A stretch of DNA of 64,000 nucleotides from CALECP01 sp964389925 (GCA_964389925.1 CAYMGE010000001.1:120117-184116), one strand, 5' to 3'. Numbered from the stretch's first letter, positions 40,704 to 50,348 are shown. Notes: a model not told the origin generated them from the letters alone. Made by a program: numbers and translations.

Positions 40704-43109
40704 GTGTCGGATTTTGAGTGGCAGACGGATGAGGAATGGCAAGATGAGGTGATTGTGGCGGCCGAGACCCAACGCAGTTGGTGGGGCTGGCTGACCGCAG
40801 GGGGAATTGCCTTGATTGTCGGTGGGATGGTTTGGCTACAGCTACGTGGTCGTGTGCAAGAGACGGTGCAAGAGGTTGAGCAGGAGGTGATCGCCAGCTT
40901 TGAACTGCTCTACAGTGCTATCCAAACTGGGGATACCGAACTTGCCTACACACTCCTATCGGGTAGCGATGCAGATTGGACAAAGCAGGAGCAAGCCAAA
41001 ATTGACTCGGCCGAATGGCTACAATGGCCTGAGTTGGGTTGGCAACTCGTTGAAGAGCCAACCGTCAGTCAGGTGGTGACCGGTGGTGACTTGCGGTCGG
41101 CCGAACTAACCCTCTCGTTACACTACCAGTTCAACAAGACATTTTTCACTCTGCAACGCACCCTCTCCTTCCGACAAGGCGAGACGCACTGGCTGTATGC
41201 GCCACACAAGCCCGACTATTGGGGGGAAGATAGACTAACCGAAAATTCGCCTGACGATCCACTACAGCTTGCTTTTATTTATCAAGCGCGTGATGCGGAA
41301 CTATTGGCGCTTCTTCATACCGACATCATCAAAAAGCATCAGCTTTTTTGGCAACAATACACGCCCAACGCAGTTCATACCTTCAAACCAGCGATTGTTA
41401 TCTTTCATGAGCAGTCTCAGACATTTTCACATCTTTTGCCATCTCTCAGTGAGACAACATCTGTCACGTTGCCTACGCCATCAACTATTGGTACGCCCGT
41501 CGATGAGCTTGGCTATCAACAACTGCTGGTCGCATACAGCAACTATCTGCTGACATTTTTCGCAGCGGCCGAAGTCGATTATTTCTGTTGCCAGCACACC
41601 GTGTTTGGGCAGGCATTGGGCGAATATCTGCTGGCAAAGGAGAATTTTCAGGTCGTGGAATTGACGGCACACGATTATTCGCGCGTTTTGCAAGGGAACG
41701 GCGGATTTGATGAGCGGCTGTTGGGTTGGGTTTCGTCTCGGCCGACCGCACCGACGACGGATGAGTGGCGTACTGCCCGTGCCGTTGTCGAGTATATCCA
41801 CAAGACAATTCCCCTTCATGCTGTCTCAACGCAGATGGGTAGAGGACTGAATTCGCTCACAAGTTTCGACGAATGGCTACAACTCATTGCCCAGACACGC
41901 TTGTTGAGTAGCGTCATTTTAGATAATGGCGCAGAAACAGAGCCGACATTTGCGGGCTTCCAAGCGTTTCTGATCGAGCGCGGTGCGGCAGCGGCCGATG
42001 ATGCGCCCTACCCCTTGCCAACAGCACAGCCTGTCGTCGCCTGCCTGAAAGATAGTCACGGCAGTCGGCTGTATGCTTATGATTTTGGCAGCTATGCGTG
42101 GGAAACATTGTGGGAAACCAGCGAGCCGATTAGCCAGCTCGATGCGCTTGAAGCACCCGATACACTTTGGATCAAGCAGGGCAATACACTGTCGGGTGTT
42201 TGGCAAAGCGGGCAGTTTACCCAGCAGACGGCGACGCTGGTAAACTATTCGGCCGAGTGGCAAACCCCCAACACCCCACCCGTCGTCATGCGCCAATCGC
42301 TCGGCGATGACGAAGCGACCAACAACTTCTACTGGCTCGACCCCAACGAGTGCGACGTAGGTCAAGCGATGCAGTTGACGGGGTGCGAGCTGACCCCCCT
42401 TGATGGCATCCCGCACTGGTCGCCCAAGCGAGCGTATATCCTCTTCGCCGACCACGTGCGCGGTAAGCTAACCCTCACCGACGCTGCTCTCAACATTCTG
42501 CAAACCCGCACAGACATTGCCCAACTCGAAACTATCATCTGGATCGATGACACGCACTACAGTTGGCGCAACCCTATTGACGAAGCACACTATCGCTCAT
42601 CCGTTGAACGCATCGAAACGGAGCAGTGGTTTACGAACACCAACCTGAATCTGGTTACGCCGCTCGCCGATCAGCAGCTCGACCCAAATCTCTACATCTA
42701 TCCCGCCAGTACGCCAGATGACCCTTATCTGCTGATGCTGCAAATCTATGAGGGCACAGTGCCACAACACCTTTTTAGTTATAACCACGTGACGGGCGAC
42801 ATGCGTTATTTGGGCAAAATCAGTTATCATGAATATCTCAGCATGTCGCCAGAAGGCCGCTATGTGCTGACCGTTCGCGCACGACCTAGCACAGTCATGC
42901 GTCTCAACACATCGATCAATCTACTCAACCGCGAAAACGACGCTTTCTATCGCTATGAATATGGCGAGCCGGCTGCTTTTTCCGATGACTGGCTTCTATT
43001 GAGCGACTCAGACAAGTTGCGGCTGCTCGCGCCGAGTGAGCGGTATGAGCGGCTGATTCCGCTGCCGGCCGATGACTGCACAGACGCGGTTTGGTTATCA
43101 CAAGAATAA
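40704..43109 (+). CDS. anchored protein of the FEW-tag family with a beta-propeller
   Basis: An 801-residue paralogue of the preceding protein with GTG start behind AAGGCAGG. Tag MSDFEWQTDEEWQDEV, helix (about 25-47), then the shared region (IASFELLYSAIQTGDTELAYTLLSGSDADWTKQEQAK). From about residue 430 there is an additional propeller-like half: LYAYDFGSYAWETLWETSEP, YHEYLSMSPEGRYVLTVRARP, and similar segments resembling PD40 repeats. Cys-rich turns (YFCCQHT) recur in both paralogues (RFICCEKE). Function unknown; mobA follows after 20 bases. Confidence 0.65.
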   Translation: MSDFEWQTDEEWQDEVIVAAETQRSWWGWLTAGGIALIVGGMVWLQLRGRVQETVQEVEQEVIASFELLYSAIQTGDTELAYTLLSGSDADWTKQEQAKIDSAEWLQWPELGWQLVEEPTVSQVVTGGDLRSAELTLSLHYQFNKTFFTLQRTLSFRQGETHWLYAPHKPDYWGEDRLTENSPDDPLQLAFIYQARDAELLALLHTDIIKKHQLFWQQYTPNAVHTFKPAIVIFHEQSQTFSHLLPSLSETTSVTLPTPSTIGTPVDELGYQQLLVAYSNYLLTFFAAAEVDYFCCQHTVFGQALGEYLLAKENFQVVELTAHDYSRVLQGNGGFDERLLGWVSSRPTAPTTDEWRTARAVVEYIHKTIPLHAVSTQMGRGLNSLTSFDEWLQLIAQTRLLSSVILDNGAETEPTFAGFQAFLIERGAAAADDAPYPLPTAQPVVACLKDSHGSRLYAYDFGSYAWETLWETSEPISQLDALEAPDTLWIKQGNTLSGVWQSGQFTQQTATLVNYSAEWQTPNTPPVVMRQSLGDDEATNNFYWLDPNECDVGQAMQLTGCELTPLDGIPHWSPKRAYILFADHVRGKLTLTDAALNILQTRTDIAQLETIIWIDDTHYSWRNPIDEAHYRSSVERIETEQWFTNTNLNLVTPLADQQLDPNLYIYPASTPDDPYLLMLQIYEGTVPQHLFSYNHVTGDMRYLGKISYHEYLSMSPEGRYVLTVRARPSTVMRLNTSINLLNRENDAFYRYEYGEPAAFSDDWLLLSDSDKLRLLAPSERYERLIPLPADDCTDAVWLSQE

Positions 43110-43129
43110 ATCATCAAAGGAGACACAAC

Positions 43130-43717
43130 ATGATTTCAGTTGTCATTCAGGCAGGCGGGCAATCAAGTCGGATGGGGCGCGATAAGGGACTAGTCGCGCT
43201 AAATGGCAGGCGCATGGTTGAACATGTGCTGGCGGCAGTGGCTGGCCTAGGCGATGAAACGTTGATTACGACCAACAATCCGGAGGGCTATGCTTTTTTA
43301 GGTCTGCCAATGTTAGGCGATGACGAGCCGGGGGCTGGGGCATTACCGGGCTTGCGAACAGCTTTGCGCGATGCAAACGGTGACTATGTGCTGGTCGTTG
43401 CGGTTGACATGCCATTTCTCAATCAGTCATTGCTGCAATTTATCATCGAACAGCGTGCCGGGGCAGACGTTGTTGTGCCGAAGTGGGATGGGCGTTTTCA
43501 GCCAACGCACGCGCTTTATCGGCGGAAGACGTGTCTTGCCGCCGTCGAAGATGCGTTGGCGAATGATCGACGGCGGATGATTGGATTTTATCGGGATGTG
43601 GTCGTGAGGGAGATTTCGGCCGACATCATCACCCAATTCTCTCCCGACGGTCACACCTTTTTCAACATCAACACGCCTGAAGAGCTAACCCTCGCAGAAC
43701 AGCTATTACACCGCTAG
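43130..43717 (+). CDS. mobA: molybdenum cofactor guanylyltransferase
   Basis: A 195-residue nucleotidyltransferase that adds GMP to molybdopterin. The start at 43130 follows AAAGGAGACACAAC; the longer frame would overlap the previous gene. Motifs: MISVVIQAGGQSSRMGRDKGLVALNGRRMVEHV (GTP loop), VVAVDMPFLNQSLL (VxxxDMP), FFNINTPEEL (NxNTPEEL) near the end. No other moa/moe genes are in the window. Confidence 0.92.
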   Translation: MISVVIQAGGQSSRMGRDKGLVALNGRRMVEHVLAAVAGLGDETLITTNNPEGYAFLGLPMLGDDEPGAGALPGLRTALRDANGDYVLVVAVDMPFLNQSLLQFIIEQRAGADVVVPKWDGRFQPTHALYRRKTCLAAVEDALANDRRRMIGFYRDVVVREISADIITQFSPDGHTFFNINTPEELTLAEQLLHR

Positions 43718-43731
43718 GAATCGGTGTGCGC

Positions 43732-44070
43732 TCAAGCGTGTCGCCAGAGCATCCCCATGGTTATAGCACCTAAAATCAAAAGCAGAAACGACAAGTAAAA
43801 AATTGTCTGAACAGTCGTTGATGCGTTCGATAATGCCACAGCAAGCGGAATCGAGACGTTATCAGGCCAAAAACCGCTAGACACGGCGTAATCCCCCCCG
43901 GTCAGTGTACCTGCATCATGCTGACCAATTGTGCCGCCCAACAGATACTCACCGCCACTCGAAACGGTCTCACCACCACTGCCAATCGTGTAGCCTGCCA
44001 TCGTGTAATCTTGCGCCGACACAACGCCAAACGATAAAAGGGCAATCAAAAATAAGATGATTTTTTTCAC
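43732..44070 (-). CDS. small secreted protein with GGxxSSGGxY repeats
   Basis: A 112-residue protein with a signal peptide (KKIILFLIALLSFGVVSAQ) and a C-terminal membrane helix (about 83-105). The mature part, YTMAGYTIGSGGETVSSGGEYLLGGTIGQHDAGTLTGGDYAVSSGFWPD, is a motif common in Chloroflexi and Planctomycetes (SSGGGYxLxGTIGQPDAG). The GTG at 44070 is the start: AGGAG lies at 44078-44082 with ideal spacing, whereas the longer frame overlaps the upstream stop. Likely a surface protein of unknown role, transcribed with the next gene. Confidence 0.75.
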   Translation of the reverse strand: MKKIILFLIALLSFGVVSAQDYTMAGYTIGSGGETVSSGGEYLLGGTIGQHDAGTLTGGDYAVSSGFWPDNVSIPLAVALSNASTTVQTIFYLSFLLLILGAITMGMLWRHA

Positions 44071-44080
44071 GATTTTTCTC

Positions 44081-45340
44081 CTATTGTGGATCAACGAGTA
44101 CCCAAATCAACCCGTCGCGTGCGGCTTCTGTTTCGAGCGCGATGCCCAATATCTCGTTGCTTCGACTGTTTGCGAGTGCTATTTTGCGGCCGATTTGTGC
44201 CGTGCCAAGCTGGGCTGCATTGACCTGAGCCATGCCATCGGTAACGATGAAAAGTAACCCATTTGCTGGTGTGACGTTGGTTGTTTCGATGAGGGTGTCG
44301 GAGTGGGCTTCGGCCGAGCCGCTCACAACCCCATAAATTGTATCCCCAGACGTTGCCTTACGAACCTGAATCAACATCTCCCCGTTCTCCGCTGGCACAA
44401 TCCCTGCGATGGCGACGACATCACCAACTCTTAATGGATTTGCATCGCCATTGACAGCAAGCGAGCGTTTGCTACAGCCAGACCCACCGCTACAGGTGAG
44501 GTTGCCTTGAATATCGACATCGCCCAAAAATGAAGCTGCATAAGTGGTGTTTGTAAACCGATTGGTTGATGTAATCCCACCCTTAACTTGGATACCGATG
44601 TTGCCATAAGAGTCGATCTGCACGCCATTGCTGCCAGCACTGATGACGTGTAAACCATTTTCCTGCACGCCATTTAAATAAACGCCATTTGACGAAATCT
44701 GATCCATCTCAATTCCGTTGACAGCATTGCGAATGAAGACACCATTATCCTGCGGGGCACCGATGTTGAGCGCATGTCCGCCCGTCGCCGTGATGTAGAT
44801 ACCATCGTCGGCCCCGCTTACGTGTAGCCCATCATAATTACCTCTAACGTTGAGTGCGCCTTCGTTGGCGTTGGTCGTGCCGCTAATGATTGCGCCCGGT
44901 CGTAGACTGTGTGCATAGGGGGCCGCAGTCAAATTTTGTCTTGGTGACAAGATGGTGAAGGAGAGATCATCGCCGGGACAGCGCACGGCGACTTTGAGAT
45001 AACGCGCCTTGCCTGTAAATGGCCTCGCCAACATCTGACCATCGCTGTTGAGAACAGATGTAAAGCGTCCCCCAATGACGGGAACGCCCTCGATTAGCTG
45101 CAATGCACCAACCTGAGACCCGCCGATTTCCTGATCCCAAAGTGAAAACTGAAAATCACAGCTAGCCGTTATTGCTGCCCCGTTTTTGTGCAAAAAGCCT
45201 TGATAGGTAAACCCATTACCCAACGGTGCATCAGCACGACTCGTGCTGCTTTGGGCAGTCGCTCGGCCGACGCTCCAACTTAAACCCACAATAGCCAACA
45301 GAACCATGAACATTGCAAATGTAAAGACCAATTTTTTCAT
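44081..45340 (-). CDS. secreted protein with FTYQGxL domain and beta-helix-like region
   Basis: A 419-residue protein with signal peptide (MKKLVFTFAMFMVLLAIVGLSW...). Start ATG at 45340 with AAAGGAAAATACG. A first domain is the FTYQGFLHKNGAAITASCDFQFSLWDQEIGGSQVG type often found in outer-surface proteins, followed by a glycine/asparagine-rich repeat region (GLHVSGADDGIYITATGGHALNIG..., NGVYLNGVQENGLHVISAGSNGVQI) resembling a beta-helix, then GDVVAIAGIVPAENGEMLIQVRKATSGDTIYGVVSG. Such proteins often occur next to the YTLxGG/SSGG small protein, as here. Role unknown. Confidence 0.75.
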   Translation of the reverse strand: MKKLVFTFAMFMVLLAIVGLSWSVGRATAQSSTSRADAPLGNGFTYQGFLHKNGAAITASCDFQFSLWDQEIGGSQVGALQLIEGVPVIGGRFTSVLNSDGQMLARPFTGKARYLKVAVRCPGDDLSFTILSPRQNLTAAPYAHSLRPGAIISGTTNANEGALNVRGNYDGLHVSGADDGIYITATGGHALNIGAPQDNGVFIRNAVNGIEMDQISSNGVYLNGVQENGLHVISAGSNGVQIDSYGNIGIQVKGGITSTNRFTNTTYAASFLGDVDIQGNLTCSGGSGCSKRSLAVNGDANPLRVGDVVAIAGIVPAENGEMLIQVRKATSGDTIYGVVSGSAEAHSDTLIETTNVTPANGLLFIVTDGMAQVNAAQLGTAQIGRKIALANSRSNEILGIALETEAARDGLIWVLVDPQ

Positions 45341-45491
45341 CGTATTTTCCTTTGTGTTCAATAGAGATTTGTCTCTCATGTCACGCAAATTCGACGTAGG
45401 GGTTAGGCAAACGGCGTATGGCCTCAACTAATTCAGGCTTAAACAATCGAAATGATTCATGTTCGATGCCATTTGCCTAGCCCCGATAAAG

Positions 45492-48191
45492 TCATAGTTT
45501 TGCGTGAACGAGTTGTGGTACGGTAGCGAGAGCGGCATCCAGTTTGCTCACATCGCGTCCACCAGCCTGGGCGAGATTCGGCCGACCACCGCCCCCGCCG
45601 CCCGTCATCTTACCCATCTGACGCACTAAATCACCTGCTTTCACGCCGCGTTTGATGAAGTCCTTCGTCACGGCTGCGATAAAGAGCGGTTTGTCGTTGT
45701 TGACAGTGGCAAGCACGACCACACCGCTTTTGGCCTTGTCGCGGAACCAATCGGTCATTTCGCGCAGACCATCGGCCGACACGCCCCCAACCTTGCCAAC
45801 CATTAGTTTCCCATCCCCAACTGTCTCGGCCGCGGCATAAAGCGACTCAAACTGGCTGCGGGCAACGGTGCGGCGCAGTTGCTCAAGCTCTTTTTGCAAC
45901 TGGCGGTTTTCATTGAGAACAGAGTCGATGCGCTCGACCACATCGTTGGCATGGCTATTGAGCTGACGAGCGACTCGGTTTAACGTGGTTAGACGTTGGG
46001 CAGTGTGGGCTTCGGCCGATTCGCCCGTCACCGCTTCTACTCGCCGCACGCCAGCCGCCGCGCTCCCTTCGCTCACAAAGCGGAAACTGCCAATATCGGC
46101 CGTGTTGCCAACGTGCAGCCCACCACAAAGCTCAAAGCTATAGCCACCTCTGTCATCAATCTGAATCGTTCGCACGGTGTCGCCATATTTTTCACCAAAG
46201 AGTGCCATCGCGCCCGATGCGATCGCCGACTCTTTGTCCATCGACTCAGAGCTAACAACCATTCCGTCTAAAATTGCCGCGTTGATCTCACGCTCGATCT
46301 TCTGCAACGTCTCATCGCTGATGCCCTCGCCATGTGAAAAGTCAAAGCGCAAGCGGTCAGGCGCGACGAGTGAGCCTTGCTGGGTCACGTGGTCGCCCAA
46401 GTTGCGGCGCAGGACTTCATGCAGTAAATGAGTTGCTGTGTGGTTGCGACGGATGTTGGCACGGCGGCGATCATCGACCTGTAGTTCGGCCGGCTGCCCC
46501 GTTTGCAGCGTGCCTGCGGTGACCTCGACCTCATGCAAAATCAGGCCGCCGCGCTTGACCATGCCGACGACTTCGGCCGAACCAGTCGCCGTCATTATCG
46601 CGCCCGTGTCATCAACCTCACCGCCACTTTCAACGTAGAAGGGCGTAAACTGAGTCAAAATTTCCCCTTTGCCCCCTTCGCTGATCGTCTCGACAACCCC
46701 ACCATCTGCAAACATGCCGATGATGAGGCTAGTCGCATTTGCGCCGCTGTAAGGATCATAATCGACCCCTTCTTGGTCGAGCGTGCCATTGGCGACGAGC
46801 TGTTCAAACGCATCGACATACATCTCATCACCCGCCTCATACTCGCCAAAAGCACCCTTCCCGCTGGCAATTGCGTGCTGTCGCTTGGCAGCCTCATAGC
46901 CAGCCTCGTCAACCGTCAGCCCGTTTTCTTTAGCAATGTCGCGGGTGATTTCAAGCGGTAGGCCAAACGTACTCAGCAAGTCAAAGGCGACCGCACCATC
47001 GACAACTGTTGTCTCGTTTTCGCGCATGTCGCTCATAACGTCAGCCAGCTTCGCCTCTGCTTTGTCGAGCGTGCGGTTGAAGCGTTCTTCTTCTTGCGTC
47101 AGCGTCTTTTTGATGAAGCTGGCACGTTGTCGAATATCGGGATACGCTTCGCCCATCTGGTCGATAAAAGTGTCCGCGATTTGGGCGAGGAAGGGCTGAG
47201 TGAAGCCGATTTTTCGGCCGAAGCGTGCCGCCCGACGAATAATCATCCGCAATACATACGGCGCACCCGAATTGCCCGGAATCAACCCATCCCCAATCAA
47301 AAACGTCGAAGCGCGACCATGATCGGCAATCACGCGATAGCCAACGATGTTTTTAGCGCGTTGTGCCTCATTATCACCGAGCAGTTCTTGAACTTTGTCC
47401 AATGCGCCGCTGAAGAGGTCTGTCTCATAGTTATTTTGTGCGCCCTGCACGATGCGAACAAGTCGCTCCAAACCCATGCCTGTGTCAATCGAAGGGCGTG
47501 GCAATGGCTTGGTCGTGCCATCTTTCGCCGTCTCGTACTGCATGAAAACGAGATTCCAAACTTCGACAAACTGCTCATCTAAATCATCATCGTTGTTGAG
47601 CAGGTCAATATCGACGTTACCGAGGTCGCCCTGATAGTAGTGAATCTCAGAACAAGGGCCATTTGGCCCCGTGTCGCCCATCGTCCAATAGTTATCGTCG
47701 TAATCACAGGCGCGAATGCGCTCGGCCGGCAAATAGCGTTTCCACAGCTCAATTGCCTCCTCGTCTTTCTGCATAAACGGCTTGCCCTCTTTTGTGCCGT
47801 CGTACACGGTGGCGTAAAGTCGCTCTGGATCAAACCCAATCACCCTTGTCAAAAAGTTCCAAGCATAATCAATCGCCTCTGACTTGAAATAGTCGCCAAA
47901 TGAAAAGTTACCTAGCATCTCAAAAAAGGTATGATGACGCAGGGAAGGGCCGACGTTCTCTAAATCGTTGTGCTTGCCAGAGACGCGCATCACCTTTTGG
48001 GACGTGACTGCACGCGAGTAAGGGCGTTTCTCTTTGCCTAGAAAGGTATCGGCAAACTGGTTCATCCCTGCATTTGTAAATAGCAGCGTTGGGTTGTCAT
48101 AGTTAGGTAGAGGAGAACTTGCCACTATCTCGTGACTAACCTCGTTGAAATACTCTAAAAATGCTTTGCGTAACTCATTACTTGTTTTCAT
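45492..48191 (-). CDS. alaS: alanyl-tRNA synthetase
   Basis: An 899-residue class II synthetase: aminoacylation core (LLFTNAGMNQFADTFLGKEKRPYSRAVTSQKVMRVSGKHNDLENVG, RHHTFFEMLGNFSFGDYFK), DTGMGLERLVRIVQG (motif 3-like), editing domain with HTATHLLHEVLRR (HxxxH) and CGGLHVGNTADIG (C...H), and C-terminal DHHA1 domain (GGGRPNLAQAGGRDVSKLDAAL). SQKVMRVSG takes the place of SQRCVRAGG of model enzymes, a variation I associate with Chloroflexi. A terminator-like hairpin lies 34 bases before the start codon. Confidence 0.97.
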   Translation of the reverse strand: MKTSNELRKAFLEYFNEVSHEIVASSPLPNYDNPTLLFTNAGMNQFADTFLGKEKRPYSRAVTSQKVMRVSGKHNDLENVGPSLRHHTFFEMLGNFSFGDYFKSEAIDYAWNFLTRVIGFDPERLYATVYDGTKEGKPFMQKDEEAIELWKRYLPAERIRACDYDDNYWTMGDTGPNGPCSEIHYYQGDLGNVDIDLLNNDDDLDEQFVEVWNLVFMQYETAKDGTTKPLPRPSIDTGMGLERLVRIVQGAQNNYETDLFSGALDKVQELLGDNEAQRAKNIVGYRVIADHGRASTFLIGDGLIPGNSGAPYVLRMIIRRAARFGRKIGFTQPFLAQIADTFIDQMGEAYPDIRQRASFIKKTLTQEEERFNRTLDKAEAKLADVMSDMRENETTVVDGAVAFDLLSTFGLPLEITRDIAKENGLTVDEAGYEAAKRQHAIASGKGAFGEYEAGDEMYVDAFEQLVANGTLDQEGVDYDPYSGANATSLIIGMFADGGVVETISEGGKGEILTQFTPFYVESGGEVDDTGAIMTATGSAEVVGMVKRGGLILHEVEVTAGTLQTGQPAELQVDDRRRANIRRNHTATHLLHEVLRRNLGDHVTQQGSLVAPDRLRFDFSHGEGISDETLQKIEREINAAILDGMVVSSESMDKESAIASGAMALFGEKYGDTVRTIQIDDRGGYSFELCGGLHVGNTADIGSFRFVSEGSAAAGVRRVEAVTGESAEAHTAQRLTTLNRVARQLNSHANDVVERIDSVLNENRQLQKELEQLRRTVARSQFESLYAAAETVGDGKLMVGKVGGVSADGLREMTDWFRDKAKSGVVVLATVNNDKPLFIAAVTKDFIKRGVKAGDLVRQMGKMTGGGGGGRPNLAQAGGRDVSKLDAALATVPQLVHAKL

Positions 48192-48224
48192 GTTAATTCT
48201 TATCCTAAAGAGTTGCCAACTCTA

Positions 48225-48258
48225 AAACAAAAAACCGACCTCGTAATGAAGTCGGTTT
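48225..48258 (-). terminator. intrinsic terminator upstream of alaS
   Basis: On the minus strand, AAACCGAC and GTCGGTTT (48232-48239 and 48251-48258) enclose a loop and are followed by TTTTTTGTTTT. It is either the terminator of the preceding gene (stop at 48394, 135 bases away) or the attenuator of an alaS leader. Confidence 0.65.
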
Positions 48259-48393
48259 CTATAATTTCGCGCTTAATGCGTCCCAACTTCACCCGTGCGG
48301 CAATGCGGCGGCAGATGCAGGGGCGAATGCGACGCTAAATAAATTCATATCGACATGATAACAGTAGTGACTCATTTCATCAACTACTATTTT

Positions 48394-50328
48394 TCAAAGC
48401 GTCCCCATTGCGCGTGGAGGGGGGGATGCCCAGAAGCGCACTTCTTCGACCCATACGCCGCTGTCGCGCAAAAATTGAAGAATGTCGCTATTCCAGCGTT
48501 CAGGCTCCCAAACTTTGACGCGACTGCCCTGCGTGCCGAGTTTGGCAAACACAATCGCATCAGTCACGCTTTGTGTCAATGCTTCGCGTGCGTTGTGGGT
48601 GCGGGTGACAATTTCTTGTTTCTCGGCCGAAGTCGCCGTAAACGGAATCAAATTGACAATTGCCTGATGTGGGTCTTCATAGGGAGAAATTGACTGTGGG
48701 TTTGGTGTAGGGGTGGGAAGCGGACGGGTTTCGGCCGATACGCCCTCTAACCCCATAAATACGACAATATCCTCCGACCAGCCCTCAGGATGCCACGCAA
48801 CGACTAAGCTATTTTCTGCCTCTGTCGCCGCCAATGCCCGTGCGTCCATCGCCGACTGAATGATCGTCGGCCGCAAGGCGTGCAGCAGTTCGACGAGCCG
48901 CCATTTCTCTTCTGAGGTCGCCAATTTGGGCAAGAGGTGAAAGATACGCTCGGCCGAGCCAAAGCGTAAACTATTCTGCATGATGAGCGGCAGATAGACA
49001 TTAAACCCCAAATTGGGTGGCATAGCCGTCGGGCGCGGAGTGGCAACAGGTGGCGAGGGTGTCCACGTCGGCGGATACGGTGAAGGAGTCCACGTGGGGG
49101 GGCGCGGCGAGGGTGTCCACGTCGGGGGGCGTGCTGTTGTGGTTGGCGGACGTGGCGAGGGTGTCCACGTGGGGGGTCTCGGTGTTACCGTCGGTGGGCG
49201 CGGTGAGGGTGTCCATGTGGGGGGGCGTGGAGTCGCGGTGGCAGTTGGTGGGCGCGGCGTTGTGACTGGATCGGGGCGGGTCGCATTCGGCCGATTCCTC
49301 AGACTCGTCATCAGCTCAATCAGCGCAGGGTAGGCAAAACTGTACTCCTGATGATCCCACCCATAATTTTCGCCGCCTAACGTAAAGGGCAGATGCCCCA
49401 GCAAATAGTATGCTTCTTTGCCGCGCTCCTCATACCATGCGGCACGTTGGGCGACGTTTTCGGCCGAAATATCGCCCACATAGCCACCCCCATAGACAAT
49501 TTCTGAAATGACCAATGGGATGACCTCATCTCGTTCCCGCAGCCGCTCATACAAGAACCGATGTCGAAACATCAAAGGCCCCGCTTTGCCCTGATACCAC
49601 CATGTCGGCTCATTGCCCTCATCACGGATGTAGTCAAAAATTTGCAAGCCGCCGTCAAAAAGCTGGATCCAGCGCGTTTTGTCCTCAGTCGCGGGAATTG
49701 GCTGTCCATACCAAAGGTCAATGGGCGCACCAAAACCCAATCCGTCTGCACCAAACACCGCCTCGTGCCACGTCAGAATATGGCCGCCAGCGCGGGCGTG
49801 TCCAAAGACACCTGTGTTAATAATCGCCTCAAGCTCCCACCATTCGGGTGTTCCCGCATTAAATGCAAACAGCCCCAGCTTGATCCCCATGCTGTTTGCA
49901 CGGTTGATGCACGCGATCATGCACTCGGCCAACTTACGGTTGCCATCCGCACCCGGCGGGTCAGGTTCGTTGCAAATTTCCCAATAGTCAATCTTGGCTT
50001 TTAGATCAGGTCGAATTTGTAGTTTCTGGTCAATCGGCCCAAACAGCGTATCGACAAACTCGCTGTAATCCCCATCGTTGACAAATTCAACCCCATTTGC
50101 CCCCTCCCCAATCACGCCCGGAATTTCAAACCGAGCAATCGTAATGATATTGGGATCGATTGCTTTCACATCAGACAGCCAATCAATATCATCGACCGAT
50201 TTGACGACCGGAAAACGGCCGCCATTCGCTTTTAATTGGCTGATATAGGCGAGACAATCGGCCGGCCTCAGCGAATGAATCCCCACCTTGCCACCAACTG
50301 TAATCACAGGGTAATTATACGTTTGCAT
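48394..50328 (-). CDS. glycoside-hydrolase-like protein with Pro/Thr-rich linker and duplicated C-terminal unit
   Basis: A 644-residue protein. The N-terminal 350 residues form a TIM-barrel-like domain: YWEICNEPDPPG contains the NEP motif of clan GH-A acid/base Glu and PLVISEIVYGGGYVGD could supply the nucleophile, so a retaining glycosidase is likely. A linker of PTWTPSPRPP repeats leads to NVYLPLIMQN, a motif common in Chloroflexi surface proteins. The last 190 residues hold two related units (TSEEKWRLVELLHAL...WHPEGWSEDIVVFM and TSAEKQEIVTRTHNA...WEPERWNSDILQFL). No signal peptide is visible, which is odd for such architecture; an N-terminal truncation is possible. Confidence 0.65.
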   Translation of the reverse strand: MQTYNYPVITVGGKVGIHSLRPADCLAYISQLKANGGRFPVVKSVDDIDWLSDVKAIDPNIITIARFEIPGVIGEGANGVEFVNDGDYSEFVDTLFGPIDQKLQIRPDLKAKIDYWEICNEPDPPGADGNRKLAECMIACINRANSMGIKLGLFAFNAGTPEWWELEAIINTGVFGHARAGGHILTWHEAVFGADGLGFGAPIDLWYGQPIPATEDKTRWIQLFDGGLQIFDYIRDEGNEPTWWYQGKAGPLMFRHRFLYERLRERDEVIPLVISEIVYGGGYVGDISAENVAQRAAWYEERGKEAYYLLGHLPFTLGGENYGWDHQEYSFAYPALIELMTSLRNRPNATRPDPVTTPRPPTATATPRPPTWTPSPRPPTVTPRPPTWTPSPRPPTTTARPPTWTPSPRPPTWTPSPYPPTWTPSPPVATPRPTAMPPNLGFNVYLPLIMQNSLRFGSAERIFHLLPKLATSEEKWRLVELLHALRPTIIQSAMDARALAATEAENSLVVAWHPEGWSEDIVVFMGLEGVSAETRPLPTPTPNPQSISPYEDPHQAIVNLIPFTATSAEKQEIVTRTHNAREALTQSVTDAIVFAKLGTQGSRVKVWEPERWNSDILQFLRDSGVWVEEVRFWASPPPRAMGTL

Positions 50329-50348
50329 AGTGTTGAGCGGGTTTATTG

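Noticed and set aside
48355..48393. Additional MarR-type operator before alaS (ATCAACTAC...)
   Set aside because: Only one half of the dyad is present; spacing and the other arm do not match the consensus.
49013..49333. Plus-strand open frame with GGxGEGVHVG repeats
   Set aside because: It is a shadow of the Pro/Thr linker of the glycoside-hydrolase-like gene on the minus strand.
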